NCBI GenBank assembly: GCA_017165825.1
Contig: CM029374.1
Coordinates: 4,593,486 to 4,657,485, forward strand
Direction of reading: 5' to 3'
Origin: Hepsetus odoe
Lineage: Eukaryota; Chordata; Actinopteri; Characiformes; Hepsetidae
DNA: 64,000 nt
Shown here: positions 36,412 to 49,076 of the stretch, piece after piece
Numbering within the stretch: position 1 is the first letter of the stretch
Layout: each line of letters begins with the position of its first letter
Notes under the pieces: model-generated
Told to the model about the DNA's origin: nothing
The model's database searches: none
Seen by the model: the letters and a program-made list of their open reading frames with translations, nothing else
Made by a program: the position numbers and the translations under genes

Positions 36412-37245
36412 ATGTTCACCTGCCATGCACTCCACCAACCATCCCTCCCTCCCTCTTCTTTGCCCCCCTCAACTCCCTCACTTTTCCCTTCCCTTTCTTC
36501 CTCCAATTCCTTCTTTTTTTGGCCTTTCCCTCCATCTTTCCCCACTTCTTTCTCTCCTCCATCACACGTCCTTTTCTCCCCTTCACCCCTGTCTCTTTCT
36601 CCCCTCCATCTCCCCTACCTCTTTTCCATCTCCATTTCCCTCCCTCTTTCCCCCCTCCTTTTGTCCCCCTCTCTCTTCCCCCTCATTTTCTCTCTCCATT
36701 TGCCTGCTTATTTCTCACCACTCCCTCCTTCGTCCCCCACCTCCCAACATCTTTCCCCACACCTTTTCTCTCTCCCACTCCCTTTCTCCCAATCTTTCTG
36801 TCCTTGACTCTTATTTTTCCTATTTTTTCTTTTTATATTTCTCTCTACATCCCTTCCCACCCATCCTCCCTCTTCCTGCTTCCTTACTTTCTTGGTTCCC
36901 TCTTGTCATCCATTTCTCCTTCACTCCTCACTTCCTCATCCATCACTTTTTAAAACTTTTTCCTTCCTAATTCCTTCCTTATTCCCTCACTTATTCCATT
37001 TCTCCCTACCAACCACACTGATTCCCTTTCTCCTTACGTCACTTCCTCATTCCCTCATTCCCTACATCATTCCCTCCCTCCATACTACGTCCCTTTCAAC
37101 CTGATTTTCTTGGTCCCTGTGTCCAATACCTCTCTTTTGTCCTTTTTCCTCCCACTACCTCCCTCATTGCCTCCACCCTTATTTCTTCTGTCACTTTCAT
37201 CCTCCCTTACCCCCCGTCCTGCTTTCTGCTTTGCTGGCCTGGTGT
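36362..37245. repeat. (CT)n plus long T/C-rich tract before a splice acceptor
   Basis: A pure CT run (36368-36407) is followed by about 780 nt of T/C-rich sequence (tccctccc and tttctccc units) thinning out towards the acceptor at 37247. Confidence 0.9.
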
Positions 37246-37247
37246 AG

Positions 37248-37415
37248 CCGAGGCTCTTCCGGTGCGCGAGGAGAGGGGCGATTGTTTTCGTCTGGTCGGC
37301 CCGGGTGCTCAGTGTTTGCACCCAGTCTCCACTCAGCTGAGTAAGCAGCTCTGCTGTTGCAGCGTGGGGAAGGCCTGGGGTCCACACTGTGACCGCTGCC
37401 CCCTGCCCGGGACAG
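37248..37415 (+). CDS. ltbp1: LTBP1 exon: first TB (8-cysteine) domain, main part
   Basis: This 168-nt exon, phase 1 to phase 1, has acceptor ggtgtag and donor gtaagc. It encodes EERGDCFRLVGPGAQCLHP, then QLSKQLCCCSVGKAWG, then CDRCPLPGT, giving seven of eight TB cysteines including the diagnostic CCC triplet; the eighth is in the next exon. In LTBP1 this TB does not carry the TGF-beta propeptide, a task of the later TB domain beyond this window. The start is set by the phase-1 acceptor and by similarity, since the residues before EERGDC are poorly conserved. Confidence 0.95.
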
Positions 37416-37617
37416 GTAAGCTCCTCTCACACCTCCACCCACCCTCTTCCTGGATGTGGTTCAGTCCCTAAACTCTTCTACTGTTCTCTCTCGCCATCCA
37501 CACCGCTGTCTGTCTGCATGTCTGTGCCACTGCTCTGCGATGTAGACGCTTCTACACACACTGGTCAACAACACATGCATGCATTCTGTCCCGGTCCAAT
37601 GTATGTGTGTGTGTCAG

Positions 37618-37641
37618 TGTGTGTGTGTGTGTGTGTGTGTT
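37618..37641. repeat. (GT)n microsatellite
   Basis: GT run of about 24 nt. Confidence 0.9.
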
Positions 37642-38879
37642 TGTGTTGGGTCTGTTTTCAATATCTTTCTGTGCATTTAATGCCATACCACAAAGAGTTA
37701 CAATTATATTTCATTTCTTTAAACAGGTAAGAATAATGTATTTATTTCATGTGTGTCTCATTTTTCATTCCATTCTTGATATCAGTGGGATCAGTGGGTT
37801 TGAATGAAGGAGTTAAAGGAGTTTTGCATAACTTATTGGGTGCAAACAGACAAATTTGATGGTTCATTCTTGAGAAAGTGTCGTGTTAACGTTGGTGGTG
37901 ACGGTAGCCAGGGGTCACAGTGTCTACAGTAAAAATACAGTCACATTATTTACCATACAGGGACCTCTGAGCCAAACGTGTCTTCTGACCTCTTATATTT
38001 TATGCTAATGATGGTAAAATAGTTCTAAATCTGAACTGTAAAAAAAAAGGGAGGGGCTGAATTGATACACGATTAATATTGATCAATCATATTGTGTACA
38101 TTTTACAACCAATGTGACAAAAAAACACACACAAAAAAAATATATATATATAAAATTAAAACAATGAAAAGGAAAATCCTCATTTTAAGTGAGGTACCTC
38201 AAAAAAGGTACTGGACCCTCTATATTACACCATCCGAAAGCTTTGAAAAAATGACTTCAAATAATGCAGTGATGCGAAAAAAAAGAAAAAAAAAATTGCA
38301 GAAGATGTATTCTTCGTTTTATGAATTGGTTGAACCCCTAATTCTTTCTTCTTGCAAATAATTGTATCTAACAAGCTTTTTTTTTTAGTGTTATTGTAGC
38401 TGACAGACCTTTTCCTACGAAAGTAGCCGATGTTTGAATGTTGTTTATGCTTGGCTTGGCCGGAAAACCCACAAAGCAAGTGTGATTCTTCGTACCGTTA
38501 TATCTATTCCTCATTTTCAATTAAGGTCTTACTGTTTAAAAGAGGAACCTCAGGAAGTCTGTGTTTTCAAAGCGCTACATGCTGTTGTGTTTGGCACCTT
38601 CCTTTCATCTGCTGGATGCAGAACAAAAGAGCCTCGACGTTTCCACCCCCTTCGTCTGCTCACCGGTGGGAGTCTCTGGTCTTATTACAAAAGATTGGCT
38701 TTGTACTTTGAAGCGAGAACATTCTCCAGGAATGAGATCAAGATCTGATGGATCCATACTGCAGGAGTGGAATTAGGTTTCCATTCAGTTCGTAATGTAA
38801 CTTTAAGGTTGAATAAAATTCATTTTGGTTGGAGTTCATCAATAACAAATCCTCTTAACACTTTAACTGCTTTTCTTTT

Positions 38880-39060
38880 TCAATCGAGCGTATTAATGCT
38901 GCAACAACAGCCTCTGCTCTTCTGGGAAGGCTCTATAGTAGGTGCTGGAACAATGCTGTGATTTGATTGCATTAAGCCAACGTTTGTGAGGTCTTGCGCT
39001 TGGATATTTAGTGCTGGATTGTAAACACCTCTCACACATCTCACATCTCACCCAAAGAAG
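38880..39060. mobile_element. Tc1-like transposon fragment
   Basis: ctgctcttctgggaaggctc and tttgattgcattaagccaac resemble the 5' region of fish Tc1-like elements. A related fragment is at 54560-54790. It is noncoding. Confidence 0.5.
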
Positions 39061-39144
39061 TATTGAATGGACCTTCAGCAGCCCGGAGCTGGATTGATTA
39101 ATACTGGACATGTCAATGCTTGGCTCACTTTTTGTGTTAGTCAT

Positions 39145-39480
39145 TGCTTTACTATGGTGATGGTGATGATGGTGATGATGATGAAGATTATTGTTATTAT
39201 TATTAATGAATGCTGCTAATAATAACAATTCCTATTTAAAATAAATTATATGCTAAATAAAAAGCTATTCTATACAATAAAAAAATAGATTACTTATTAT
39301 TATAATACATAATATATTGCAGTAATTACATAATAATTAGTAAATATTATTTATGTTTAATTATTATTACATTTAAATGAACAGTGTTTATTATGGTTAC
39401 ATTTAAATTATAAAATAAATTGTGTGCAATATTGGATGCAAATAACAACAGCAATAATAATAATAATAATAATAATAATT
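39145..39480. repeat. GAT/GGT and AAT trinucleotide repeats
   Basis: atggtgatgatg units lie at about 39150-39190; (AAT)n lies at 39451-39479 in a very A/T-rich stretch. Confidence 0.9.
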
Positions 39481-40699
39481 GATGGTTATGATGATGAAAA
39501 ATATCAAATACTTCTTGTGACTTCATCCCTCTGTCAATTTTCCCATAGGCTGCCATTTCAGACAAAACAACCAACCATTTTTAAAGAAAACTGATCTGGG
39601 ATCAGTTTCCTCAGTATTTATGGTGGCAACTGTCACAGAACCTGATTCTAGATCAGCTCTTGCACTGAGGTGGTGTTTGAAAAGTTTTTTTAAAGGCTGC
39701 CCAAAGTACTACACTGTGAAACTTTGCTAATTTTGTACGATTGTAAGTCACACAGCGTCCTAAACCACATCCTAAACCACAGCGTCCTAAACCACAAGTC
39801 TGCAGCGCCTTAATGAAGATCGGAGTGGATTAAGAGAAATTTTGAGAATGTATTCATTCAGGTGACTCTTGGTTTCTAGTGTGAATGAAGGAAAAATGAA
39901 CCAATTTTTACTCACCATTGCTTCATTGCATGACGCCTCCGCATCATCCCAACAGCAATCCCAAAATATCCTTGTTTACACTCGGGCCTGTTTCCAATCC
40001 AAAAAAAATACACACTCTGCTCCCCTGTGCTGCTCTCTTCCATTTCAGAATCCAAGACAGGGTTAACCTTTGAGGACTAATGCACATTTCACAATTATTT
40101 ATTCTTACACTGGCAGTTTGCTACACATTCCGCACCATGCAAAAGTCAGAGACCCCCTTGTTTGTTTAATTCACTTTCAAAATGGACATCAAATAGTACT
40201 ATAGAGATACAAGGGGCAGACATGAGGACTCAAAAGCTAAATATTAATAGTGGCTTTGGTCCGCCATGAGCCCTTTCATGGGGCTTCATCACATTACATC
40301 ACAAAACACATCACAAAACTTATGGACTTACGTTTATGGACTCTGATATCGCCACTCTAGTTGTACTTGGGATTTTTTTCCATGTCAAAAATGACCAAAA
40401 TAGGACACACGATTTTTAAAAATAATAACTCATAAATATAACACTCCCACACCTCTCATGTCCCCCCCTTTTTACTCGCTTCACAAAGTTATTGATAAAT
40501 AATTCCAGAAAAAACACATTCGACATTGATACCTTTGACCTCTGGTGTTAAAAATGTGTTTAACAGTTTTCTCCATGCAGGGTAAGGCAGTTTCTTTGGT
40601 AAAACCACAGACCCCAATAACTAAAGAGTGTCTCTGGGACGTGGCGGGACAATGATTCATTTGTGCACTTGGTAAACACTATCTCCATGTGTCTCTCAG

Positions 40700-40936
40700 C
40701 TGCATTTAAGGAGATATGTCCCGGCGGCATGGGTTACCATGTCACCACCCCGTACGTCTACAAGCCCAAACCTCCCCCCGCCAACCCTCACAACCAGCCG
40801 GACAGCCACGGGCAGGGCAAACCCGCCATCAGACACCAGGAGCCCATACCAGGGGTCCTGCCACTGCCCTTGCCCACCCTGCAGCAGCCTGTGGAGGCTT
40901 TCAGCTTCACTGAGAGACAGCTGCCCATCATCCCAG
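40700..40936 (+). CDS. ltbp1: LTBP1 exon: end of TB domain and proline-rich hinge
   Basis: This 237-nt exon, phase 1 to phase 1, has acceptor ctctcag and donor gtgagc. It opens with AAFKEICPGGMGYHV, closing the TB domain with its eighth cysteine as in mammalian LTBP1 (AFKEICPGGMGY). About 60 residues rich in Pro, His and Gln follow, ending QPVEAFSF and LPIIPG. In the family this cysteine-free hinge is extended and protease-sensitive, and cleavage there releases the latent complex from matrix. The Pro-rich part is shorter and more divergent than the human one as I recall it. Confidence 0.95.
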
Positions 40937-41762
40937 GTGAGCATGAAGCACTGCATTTCATCCGCTAATCTAAATCAATAATTAGAAGTCAGAGTTAGAA
41001 GCAATGCCAACTGCAAACTTCCTTCATTTTTTAATTATGATGCTAAATGATTATTTGATAACTGCGGTGAAATGATCACTGGCATATCAGAACCTTTTGG
41101 CTCCAAATCCCATTTATAATCTTTCATAATGGACGAACCAATAGGACTAGTCCAGATTTTCATCAGTGAAGCTACAAACTGCAAGGAGTTTATTCAAAAT
41201 AAATTATCGTGATTTTATTCCAGGTAGGGCTGATATCTGGCGTGACCCCTGGGATAAATTCTCTGTTTTGTGCAGCCTTGAAAACCTTGAAACAATTAAA
41301 ACCAAAAGGTCTTGTTTTGTGAACTGCAAGGGAGTTTAATAATGAGCAGCGAGGCAGTGTTTAATACAAACATTCACTTTTTTTTGCTCACCAAACGATC
41401 ACTATTAACAACAGGGCTTTTATCCAAACCGGGGCTGAATCTCAAATAGCTGGTGAATCCCTGCAAAGTGCACAACATAGGTAGTGCATAATGTGTTTAA
41501 CAGCCACTTGGTCCGTGATAGCATTATTGAACAGTGATACTGCTGCATAGAGCTTATGATCATCTATACAGCACACTGTATAGAGAGGGAGATGGTAGGA
41601 GGAGGGAGGAAGATGCAGAGGAGCGGAAGAAATGGAAATGGATGATCCGCTGTGGTGAAGAAGAAGACAGCGTGCTTTATAGAGAGGAAACAGTTTAAGT
41701 CAATAAAATGATCCGCATCGAGTATTCGAACCAGTTTAGGACATAAAAGATGGGCCTGTTTG

Positions 41763-42375
41763 TCTCGTCCCTTCATTGTTTTTTTTTTTCTGCTCTACGT
41801 TTTCTTTCTCTCAGAAATGATCAGTGCTTTGAAACTAACAATGAAAACAGAAGGCACTGAGGAAAACGACAGACGTGACGACCAGTTTTCCCCACACTGT
41901 GTGTGTCTCTCTCCATCTCTCTCTCTCTCTCTCTCTCGCTTTTTTTTTCTCTGCTTCTTTTGCTCTGTTACTCTCCATTTTCTCTCTGTTTCTCCCCCCT
42001 CCCTGGCTTCTTTTATTCATTTTTCTCTCTCTCTATCTTTCTTTTTTTTCTCCTCTTTACACCCCCCCCTCTCTTTTTTCTTCTCCTTCTCTTTCCACGA
42101 TCTCTCCCTCTCTCTTAACTCAATTAAGAAATATCCCTAACTCAATTCTCTCTTGCTCTCTCTTTTTCTCTCGCTGTCTTTTTTCTTTACCTCTTTTGCT
42201 CTTTATCTCTTTCTTTTCTCCCCCTTTCTCTCTATTACGCTCAATTTTTCTTTCTCTCCTCACCCTTCCTTTATTCTCTCTACTTTCTTTCTCTCTCTCG
42301 CTCTCTCTCGCTCTTTCTCTCTTTTTTCTGTTTTTTCTCTCTGTCTGTTTCTCTCTCTTTCTCTACTCTACTGTC
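41763..42375. repeat. long T/C-rich tract
   Basis: Largely T/C (ctctctctct, tttttttctc) with some interruptions. Open frames across it are low-complexity artefacts. Confidence 0.9.
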
Positions 42376-43558
42376 TTCCCCAGCAGCTTCCCACTTTACA
42401 GAGCTCAAACGATGGGAAAGTAGAAAAAAATAAATATTTTGGGTTAAATCTTCCGATTCTGCAAATTCTATTATTTGTAAAATAAAGCAATTCATTGCTG
42501 TTGAAACAGCTCAGCACTGGTGTTGAGCATGAATGTTAACCAGATGACTGTGACGTTTCTTAACATTTCATCTCAGGGTTGCAGTTTAGCTCATTTAAAG
42601 GAGCGATCTTATAGGTAGGGTCAGGTAGGGATGCTGAAATCGGACACCAGTGTTTTCCAGAACACTGCTGCCGTAAGATGTAGGAGTGAAAGGCAGCTGA
42701 TGAATGTGGAGGCCTGATTGCCTTTTGTTCTGTGTTTTATGTGTTTTGTGATTGAACTGATGTGCAGTGGTCACAGCAGCCCCGGAGCAGGTAAGTTGGG
42801 TTACGAGCAGAAATGCATGCACCCAGCACAGCCAGCAAACCTGAAACAGGATCCAGTGCAGCATGAGGCCAACGTCATCCCCGCTGCATGAGGTGGCCGT
42901 GCTGAACAGAGCGTGTGCGCTTTGTATTAGTTCTTCTCTTATGAATGAGATGAAGTGTGTGTGAGAGTGTGAGAGACTTTCTTAAAGCATATTAACCCTT
43001 TGAAGCAAAAACATGGCCATTCTGCTGTCTACTTGCTCATGAATCACGCAATTTCTCCACGGTACTCTGCCCCGTTTATAGTTCCTCTTCAGCCGTCGTC
43101 AGCCAGAACCATGAGATCAGAAAAAGCCCCACCTCGTGATGCTTTCATCTCTAAACTTCATTGTTGGGATGGTGATTTTCAGGTGCACAGTCCCAGGTCT
43201 GCTAGTATGACGATCGAGAAGTTCTAACAGGCTGCTGAAATAGTTAAAGTGAAAGTGAAAGTGACACTCGTTAGCAACTGTTTCTAAGTGCTCCTGCCTC
43301 CATAAGGGCCAAGACAAAAACTCTTCACAGTTTCTGTCCTTCTTCAAACTCAAGAGAATGGACTATTTTAGATTTTAGACTTTAGTTTGGACTGATCTAA
43401 AGAAAACACCAGTTCAGGGGTGACTTCACGAAGCAGGAGTTCTCAGACATCATTTAAACCCAATGTCAAGCCCACCCAATTTGACTAGAGCTCAGGGACA
43501 TTCCTTTCAGACAGTCTCAACTTTAGGCTCAAGTTTGGTTCATTGCTTCGTGCAATAC

Positions 43559-43589
43559 CCCCCCCCCCCACACACACACACACACCCCG
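43559..43589. repeat. poly-C run followed by (AC)n
   Basis: About 11 C followed by an AC run. Confidence 0.9.
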
Positions 43590-44689
43590 ATCTCAACCTT
43601 GATGGAAATCGCCAACTGTTGCACCAAAAAAAGGGAAGAAAAGAGAGAAATCTGTGTGAAGTTAAGCAGCTGTGTGTGTTTTGTGTGTGTGACTGCAGAG
43701 TTAGGCCTGGAAAGCTGTTATAAAAGTCCTTTCTCTCCTTCCACTTGGCTGTAAAAGCTCATTTAAGCTTTTCTTTGCCATAACCACCGCCGTCCTGCTC
43801 TGCTGTTCTCCGCAGCCTCAGCAGCATGAGCTGTGTGCATGACAGAGAGAGAGGGAGTCAAAGAGAAAAGAGACGCCGCTGCTCTCCCTCCATCCTCTTC
43901 TATCCGTCCATGCCTTTGCCACAGACATCCGGGAGATTAGTGTTTTCACTGTGTGTTTGTGTGTTTGTCTCTTCCGAAGGAGCTCTCTTCCTCCGCTGGT
44001 ATTGATAGGTCTGTAGTTGAGCAGCACCAGCTGTCTCCTGGTGTGTCCACCATACCCATGGAGCCTGCATACCAAGGTGTCTAACACACACATCCCTCAC
44101 ATTCACTTGCCACATTGAACCCAGTCCCGTTTGCAAGTGTTGGAGGAGGTGAAATTTAAACATGGTAGAAATGGTCATGGCCTCCTAAATAGATCAAGAG
44201 TGTCGTTCCTGTGTGTTTATGATGGCGCGCTGGTGCCGTGACGTCCAGACACATCTACAAGTGGACAAAGCAGCATCCAAAAAGACCAAAAATGAATTCA
44301 TTCAGTGTAATAAGGAACATGGAACTTGGAGAAAACAGCATAACATCCAATCAGGTTCCCATTACAGATGATTTTGGGGGCACACCATGCAAAGTCACGC
44401 AACATCTAAAAATTGGAATTATGTTTAATATAGAGGTGCTGACCAGGACCCAACATCCTGGTCCATCCATGTACCCCAGCACTTTTTAGTCTTGGCATTT
44501 CGTCATTATAATTTGTTCGATTAAAGAAGTCAAATTCTCCTTAAAGTAAGCAACAGAGCACGCATTTGTCCTTCTGTGCAGCATCAAGGAATCACCATGG
44601 TGGTGCAAAAATACAATTTAATTTCTTGTCAGACCTAGCTTTGGTATATTCAGTAAATTAAATGAAAGAAATTGAAATCTTTTAGAGCT

Positions 44690-44955
44690 CCAGGCAGGTT
44701 CTAGATAAAGGGCTTCCAACCACTCAGCATTCAGCAGCAGCATTAAAAACATCTGGAATCATCTGCAGCTGTTTAACCAACCACACTCCTCCGAAACTGC
44801 TCAGGTGCAGGAACTGTGCTGAAAATGAGAGCCAAAAACTGTCCTACGGGCAGCCAATAGTACTGTTCCTACAACAATAGAAGAAAGCGTGACTCTCTGG
44901 AAACAAAATTTGAAGAAATGAGAGGTGGCTCAAGACTTTTCAGCAGTACTGTATC
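44690..44955. mobile_element. TIR element (family C), right half
   Basis: Contains gcaggaactgtgctgaaaat and ends gaggtggctcaagactttt then cagcagtactgta. Confidence 0.65.
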
Positions 44956-46017
44956 TTCTACAATGTCTAATGTGATGTTTGCTGCTTTCACAAGCAAGTT
45001 TTAAAGTCGTTATATCTCATTGCATTTAATGATTTTAAGACGGATGCAACAAAGATGTGTTGCATTTTATCACTGATTTTTCTTCTCTGGTTTTCTCCCA
45101 GAGTCATTGCTGAGCCAGTACATTCCTTAAAAGCACTAAAATATTAATTCACCTGAGCGGGGATCAGAGTGGCTTCTCGTAAATTACTGATCTAGGTCTC
45201 TTCATGAAGAACAACTAACCGAAACGACATAATGCCATAGTACAAATGAAATATTAGAGAAAAGATTGTACTTGCACCATTAATCAGGCTTCAACCAACA
45301 ATTTGTTTTTCTCTGCCAAGTTCCTCCATTTTCGACTTGAAGAGAGGAGTGTTCCAGTGAATTGATCCAGTTGGGAACTCCAAATATTCCGACACGGCTG
45401 CTGCGTTAGTCCCAAGCATTGTAAATCAAACTGTGTTCTGATTCTGTCAATTCCATTGGCCGTTTAAGGAATTTCTCCCAGTTCAGAACCAGAACTTCAT
45501 AATGCAATAAGAGTAGCCCTTCAATACTTGCTGGGTTTTACATGCAAACATGATTCTGTTGAATGAAAGTGAACAAAAATCCATTTTTAGGACAAACCGT
45601 TTGACTTTCTTCAGCCAAAATTAAAGCTTTTTTTCTGTACTTATATGATATACCTGATTTTTATGATTCATATAGAATGCGATAAATGTTTTCTTCCGTT
45701 AATAGATTTCATCCAATAAAAAGATCATGGACGTTCCTACTCTGACATATTCCTTGTGGCATAGATGTGATTATATCCATGATCCACTCGTTTATATATA
45801 TGGTTTACTTTCTGCGGTGGCCTTTAACCTCTATTATCTGATAAAGCCAGAAGCCTGTGATGGAATGTGTATCGTCACGCTTTGTGATGTTAAAGTTCTG
45901 TCATCTCGCCCGCCCTCTGACCTCATGCCAAAATACGCTTCTTTATCCAAAGTTCTTGTGGTTGTTACATGTTTCTCATACCTCTTCTTCTCTTCTCCCC
46001 ATTCTTTTTCTTTCCAG

Positions 46018-46104
46018 AAGTGGTGGAGAAAACTTCGCCAGTGGCTCCAGTAGCCATCTTGCCATCCAGCGCCAGCCAGGACATCTCTCCCACTCAGCTG
46101 GCAG
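46018..46104 (+). CDS. ltbp1: LTBP1 exon: distal hinge segment
   Basis: This 87-nt exon, phase 1 to phase 1, has acceptor tttccag and donor gtagga. It encodes 29 residues, EVVEKTSPVAPVAILPSSAS then QDISPTQLA, with no cysteine. It aligns with the mammalian hinge just before the central EGF rod (VVIEKTSPPVPVEVAP...). The acceptor reads CAGAAG, so a second AG three bases on could drop one codon. The family match and phase make this small exon secure despite its low complexity. Confidence 0.92.
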
Positions 46105-46229
46105 GTAGGACCATCAAATGAACATATGAATCATCATCTTATCAAACATCTGTAGAAAGTACATTTGGGCTATTTCCTTTTGGCAACCTTGGTCGTGATT
46201 GGTTAAGCAATTAGATCAGCCTAAGCCTA

Positions 46230-46520
46230 AGCTTCATGTCTCACTTAAGACATGAAGCAGTGAAGAAACAGATGCAGATGATTCCAGATGATCAGGTGAT
46301 TCGTTTATTTCTGGTGCTGAACGCTGAATGGTTGGAAGACCTTTATCTAGAACCGTGTATCTTTAGGCACTTACAGCACTAAAACATTTCGATTTCTTTC
46401 TTTAAATCTACTCAGTATGTCAAAGATAAGACAATCTGACAGGGAAAGACTGTATTTTTGCACTAACAAGATGATTCCCGGCGAAACAGAAAGAAGGTGG
46501 CCCTTGAGACTTATACACAC
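46230..46520. mobile_element. TIR element (family C), internal/right part
   Basis: The gaagaaacagatgcagatga block is shared with 5280 and 22060. The right end is degraded (ggtggcccttgagacttata). Confidence 0.55.
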
Positions 46521-47046
46521 AACGGTATGTGCATGAATATTGTACATGGTTTTGACAATATCCTTTTCTCCACTTTTTGTACCATCTCTGTACCATATGA
46601 GGTCTCCCGCTTATATATAAGGTCCACCATCCAGTTATGCATTTTGAGAATGTACCCCTGATCTGATATCATGCACGATTTGCCAGCCACCCTCTGTCCC
46701 ATTCATTTCATGCATGTCTAGGTTTATCCGCCACCCAAATATATATTGATGACATTCTAGAGGATGACTTACACAAACTATTCAACAACACATGGTCTGC
46801 AGGCTTTAATTGTACACCAGTTATCTAACCTTAACCTCTCCCTTCCAGAAATACAGAGGGAGTCTGTGTGTGCGTTTACTTCTGTCAGCTCCCATCCTTT
46901 TGCCCTCCTTCTCCTCCTTTTCTGTAGAGCATTTATGCTCTTTAGGCCTTTGAGTGCTTTCTGGTTGAGGTCCAGAAGTAGGTGAAGAAATAGGTGATAC
47001 AATGCTTGGTAGAACTTGGTAGATGTGTATCCTTGGGGTTCTCCCT

Positions 47047-47079
<33 letters not shown>

Positions 47080-48084
47080 CCCCTCTCTAATAATACAGCA
47101 GCCCTTAAAATGGCTAGTATCATTCTGCAGACTTCTTTTAAAATAGCTTGCAATAATCATCCCCGCAATGTGGAGTCTCCCGGGCCGCTTCAGTAAACAG
47201 TGTGTTTCCTTTTGGATGTGTCAATCTGCAGGACATTATTGGGCCCTTCTCTTGTTTTAGACCCTTGTTGCTGTGGTTATTCCTACCAGCAGGGTGTCAT
47301 CTGTACCACAGCATGCTGTCGCTAGGCAATGCACGCTGCTTGTATTTATTTGGACGTTGCGTAGACGGGATGGGTGTCCTGGGAGTCCCACTTTCGGAAC
47401 GAGAACATTTGTCTCCTAGCTTCTGGTCTACTAGTGCTGTTGCTTTGGGCAGCCCAGAAAAGCCACATGAACCAATCAGGAAGCTGGGAAGTTGTTTCTG
47501 CTCAGTTTCACTAAGCAGATGTCCAAACGCCTCTCTCTCTCTCCCTCTCCCTCTCTCTTGCTCTCTGTTTCTGGAAGGTGACACCATATTAAACGCCCAC
47601 AGAAATGTAGTGAGGATTCCTGATGACAGATGTTCAATAAACTAAGCAGTGTAATTGGCATCCGCTGTGCCATCTTTATTTAACCATCCTTTCTTCCCAC
47701 CGCTGAGCCATATTCATATCCAATCTGTCTGTTTATGGCCGGTACATCTGCCAGAAATGTGTTCTTTCAGCTATATGGAATGCTAACTCTTTTTAGACAC
47801 TTGACAAGTTGGGGAAAGAATGGAACAACCCAATACATGATGTTCTTTGCTAATTATGCATGACATTTAAAAAAATAAGTGAGTAGGGTAGCATCCGTGT
47901 GGTCACATGATCTCTATTTAAAGCTTTTATGACCACTCATATAAACTTAGATACACAAAATAAAGGCATATTGCAACAAGCATCCATTGCCGTTACATTT
48001 TCTGGGTTGAAAACGATGAAGCCTTAATGATGAGTGACACTAATGAGTGACGCTAATGAGTGCCGCTTAACGAAGGTTTATGTT

Positions 48085-48290
48085 TGGGTGGCCCAGTGGC
48101 GCAGTGGGTAGTGCTAGCAAATGGGTAGCAAGAAGGTCATGGATTCCCAGAAGGGACCGTCCTTTCTGTGTGGAGTTTGTTCTCCCTGTGTCTTCATGGG
48201 TTTCCTCCAGGTGCTCCAGTTTCCTCCCAACGTCCAAAGACATGTCAAGTGGATTGGAGATGCTAAATTGCCCACTGTAGATATGAGAAA
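48085..48290 (+). repeat. L2-tailed SINE (family B), 5' and middle
   Basis: Head gtggcccagtggcgcagtgg; body gggtttcctccaggtgctcc and gattggagatgctaaattgc. Confidence 0.75.
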
Positions 48291-48331
48291 AATGCATATT
48301 CCTTAAGTTATATATTTAGATTAACATACAT

Positions 48332-48590
48332 CCTTGGCATGGTGATTAGCTCTGTCCCCTTATTGGGTTTAATTCCCAGCTGGGACAATCCGACTACTTT
48401 TAGTTTATGTGTTCTTTCCATGTCTGTGTGGGTTCTTCTAGGTCTTTTAGAATCAGACATTCACATCAGGTGGATTGCAGATGCTGTGTCTGTCCTGTGA
48501 CGGACTGGAAACCTGTGCAAGGTGTTTTATACTTGGATGGGCTCCAGTGAGTCTGGTTAGGAGAAGTGGGTTAGAAAATGGATGAACGTC
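48332..48590 (+). repeat. L2-tailed SINE (family B), diverged
   Basis: Contains catggtgattagctctgtcc, atgtctgtgtgggttcttct and the tail gttaggagaagtgggttaga. It lies directly after another copy. Confidence 0.65.
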
Positions 48591-48950
48591 CTTTTGCAAA
48601 GATCAAAAATGTAGAATATTCTTGCTCATTTTAACCCCAAAAGGAAATGCTTTGAAAATAAAAAAGTACCAAAACTACTTCATAGACATTGCATCTTTTT
48701 TCTAATAACAAATAATCTGGGTGGTCTGATAATAAGGGGGTATGTATTTCCTTTACATGTGATTTTGTTCGGAGGCAGTACTGGCTTCCACAATAACTGC
48801 TTTTATGGTTAAGGTGATCACAATTAGGCAGGCGTTAGTATAATATACATTGGGGCCCAAAATTCTAAGACCACGAGAAACTAGAATGGACTATGTTGGT
48901 TATATTTTTTCTCAGCCACTCTTTCCCCCTCTCTCTCTCTCCTTCTCTAG

Positions 48951-49076
48951 AGGTGGACGAGTGCATGATCAGCCCTGATATCTGTGGCCAAGGCATCTGC
49001 TACAACACAGCCGAGAGTTACAACTGCATCTGCTACGACGGCTACAGGTTGGACGATGAGGGCAGCACATGTATAG
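48951..49076 (+). CDS. ltbp1: LTBP1 exon: cbEGF 1 of the central rod
   Basis: This 126-nt exon, phase 1 to phase 1, follows a strong T/C tract and tctctag and ends at gtaaga. It encodes one EGF: EVDECMISPDIC, then GQGICYNTAESYNC, ICYDGYR and a final Cys. All six cysteines are present. The first ligand is Glu rather than Asp, as in mammalian LTBP1 (TEINECTVNPDIC), and the GS before the aromatic residue is replaced by ES. It opens the run of tandem cbEGFs, which calcium stiffens into a rod. Confidence 0.96.

Larger units (their letters stand above)
32302..37247 (+). other. ltbp1: intron (4.9 kb) with pyrimidine tracts at both ends
   Basis: Begins with a T/C tract to about 32773 and ends with another from about 36362 up to the acceptor. 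Between them are CA/CT runs (33057-33120), a TIR-element copy (33838-34275) and a tRNA-headed SINE (35505-35714). No other exon was seen. Confidence 0.85.
37416..40699 (+). other. ltbp1: intron (3.3 kb)
   Basis: Contains a GT run (37618-37641), A/T-rich sequence near 38.0-38.4 kb, a Tc1-like fragment (38880-39060), GAT/GGT and AAT runs (39145-39190 and 39451-39480) and a short direct repeat near 39754-39805. Nothing else was recognised. Confidence 0.8.
40937..46017 (+). other. ltbp1: intron (5.1 kb)
   Basis: Contains a RTE-type LINE tail fragment (41640-41668), a long T/C-rich tract (41763-42375), a C-run/CA repeat (43559-43589) and a TIR-element copy (44690-44955). A further hinge exon is possible because mammalian LTBP1 has more hinge sequence here, but I found none. 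Confidence 0.75.
46105..48950 (+). other. ltbp1: intron (2.85 kb)
   Basis: Contains a TIR-element copy (46230-46520), CT runs (47058-47081 and 47530-47566) and two SINE copies (48085-48290 and 48332-48590). No other coding signal was seen. Confidence 0.85.

Noticed and set aside
36280..36970. Open frames of up to 217 codons rich in Ser, Pro, Leu and Phe
   Set aside because: They translate an intronic T/C tract in three overlapping frames; no domain, and they directly precede a known acceptor.
41760..42423. Open frames over 100 codons in a Ser/Leu/Phe-rich stretch
   Set aside because: Low-complexity T/C tract; no splice or family support.
43245..43275. Further SINE copy (gtgaaagtgaaagtgac)
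   Set aside because: Only about 25 bp matches, too short to call.
40937..46017. Additional hinge exon expected from the longer mammalian hinge
   Set aside because: No stretch with splice sites and matching phase resembling the mammalian sequence could be found by eye.
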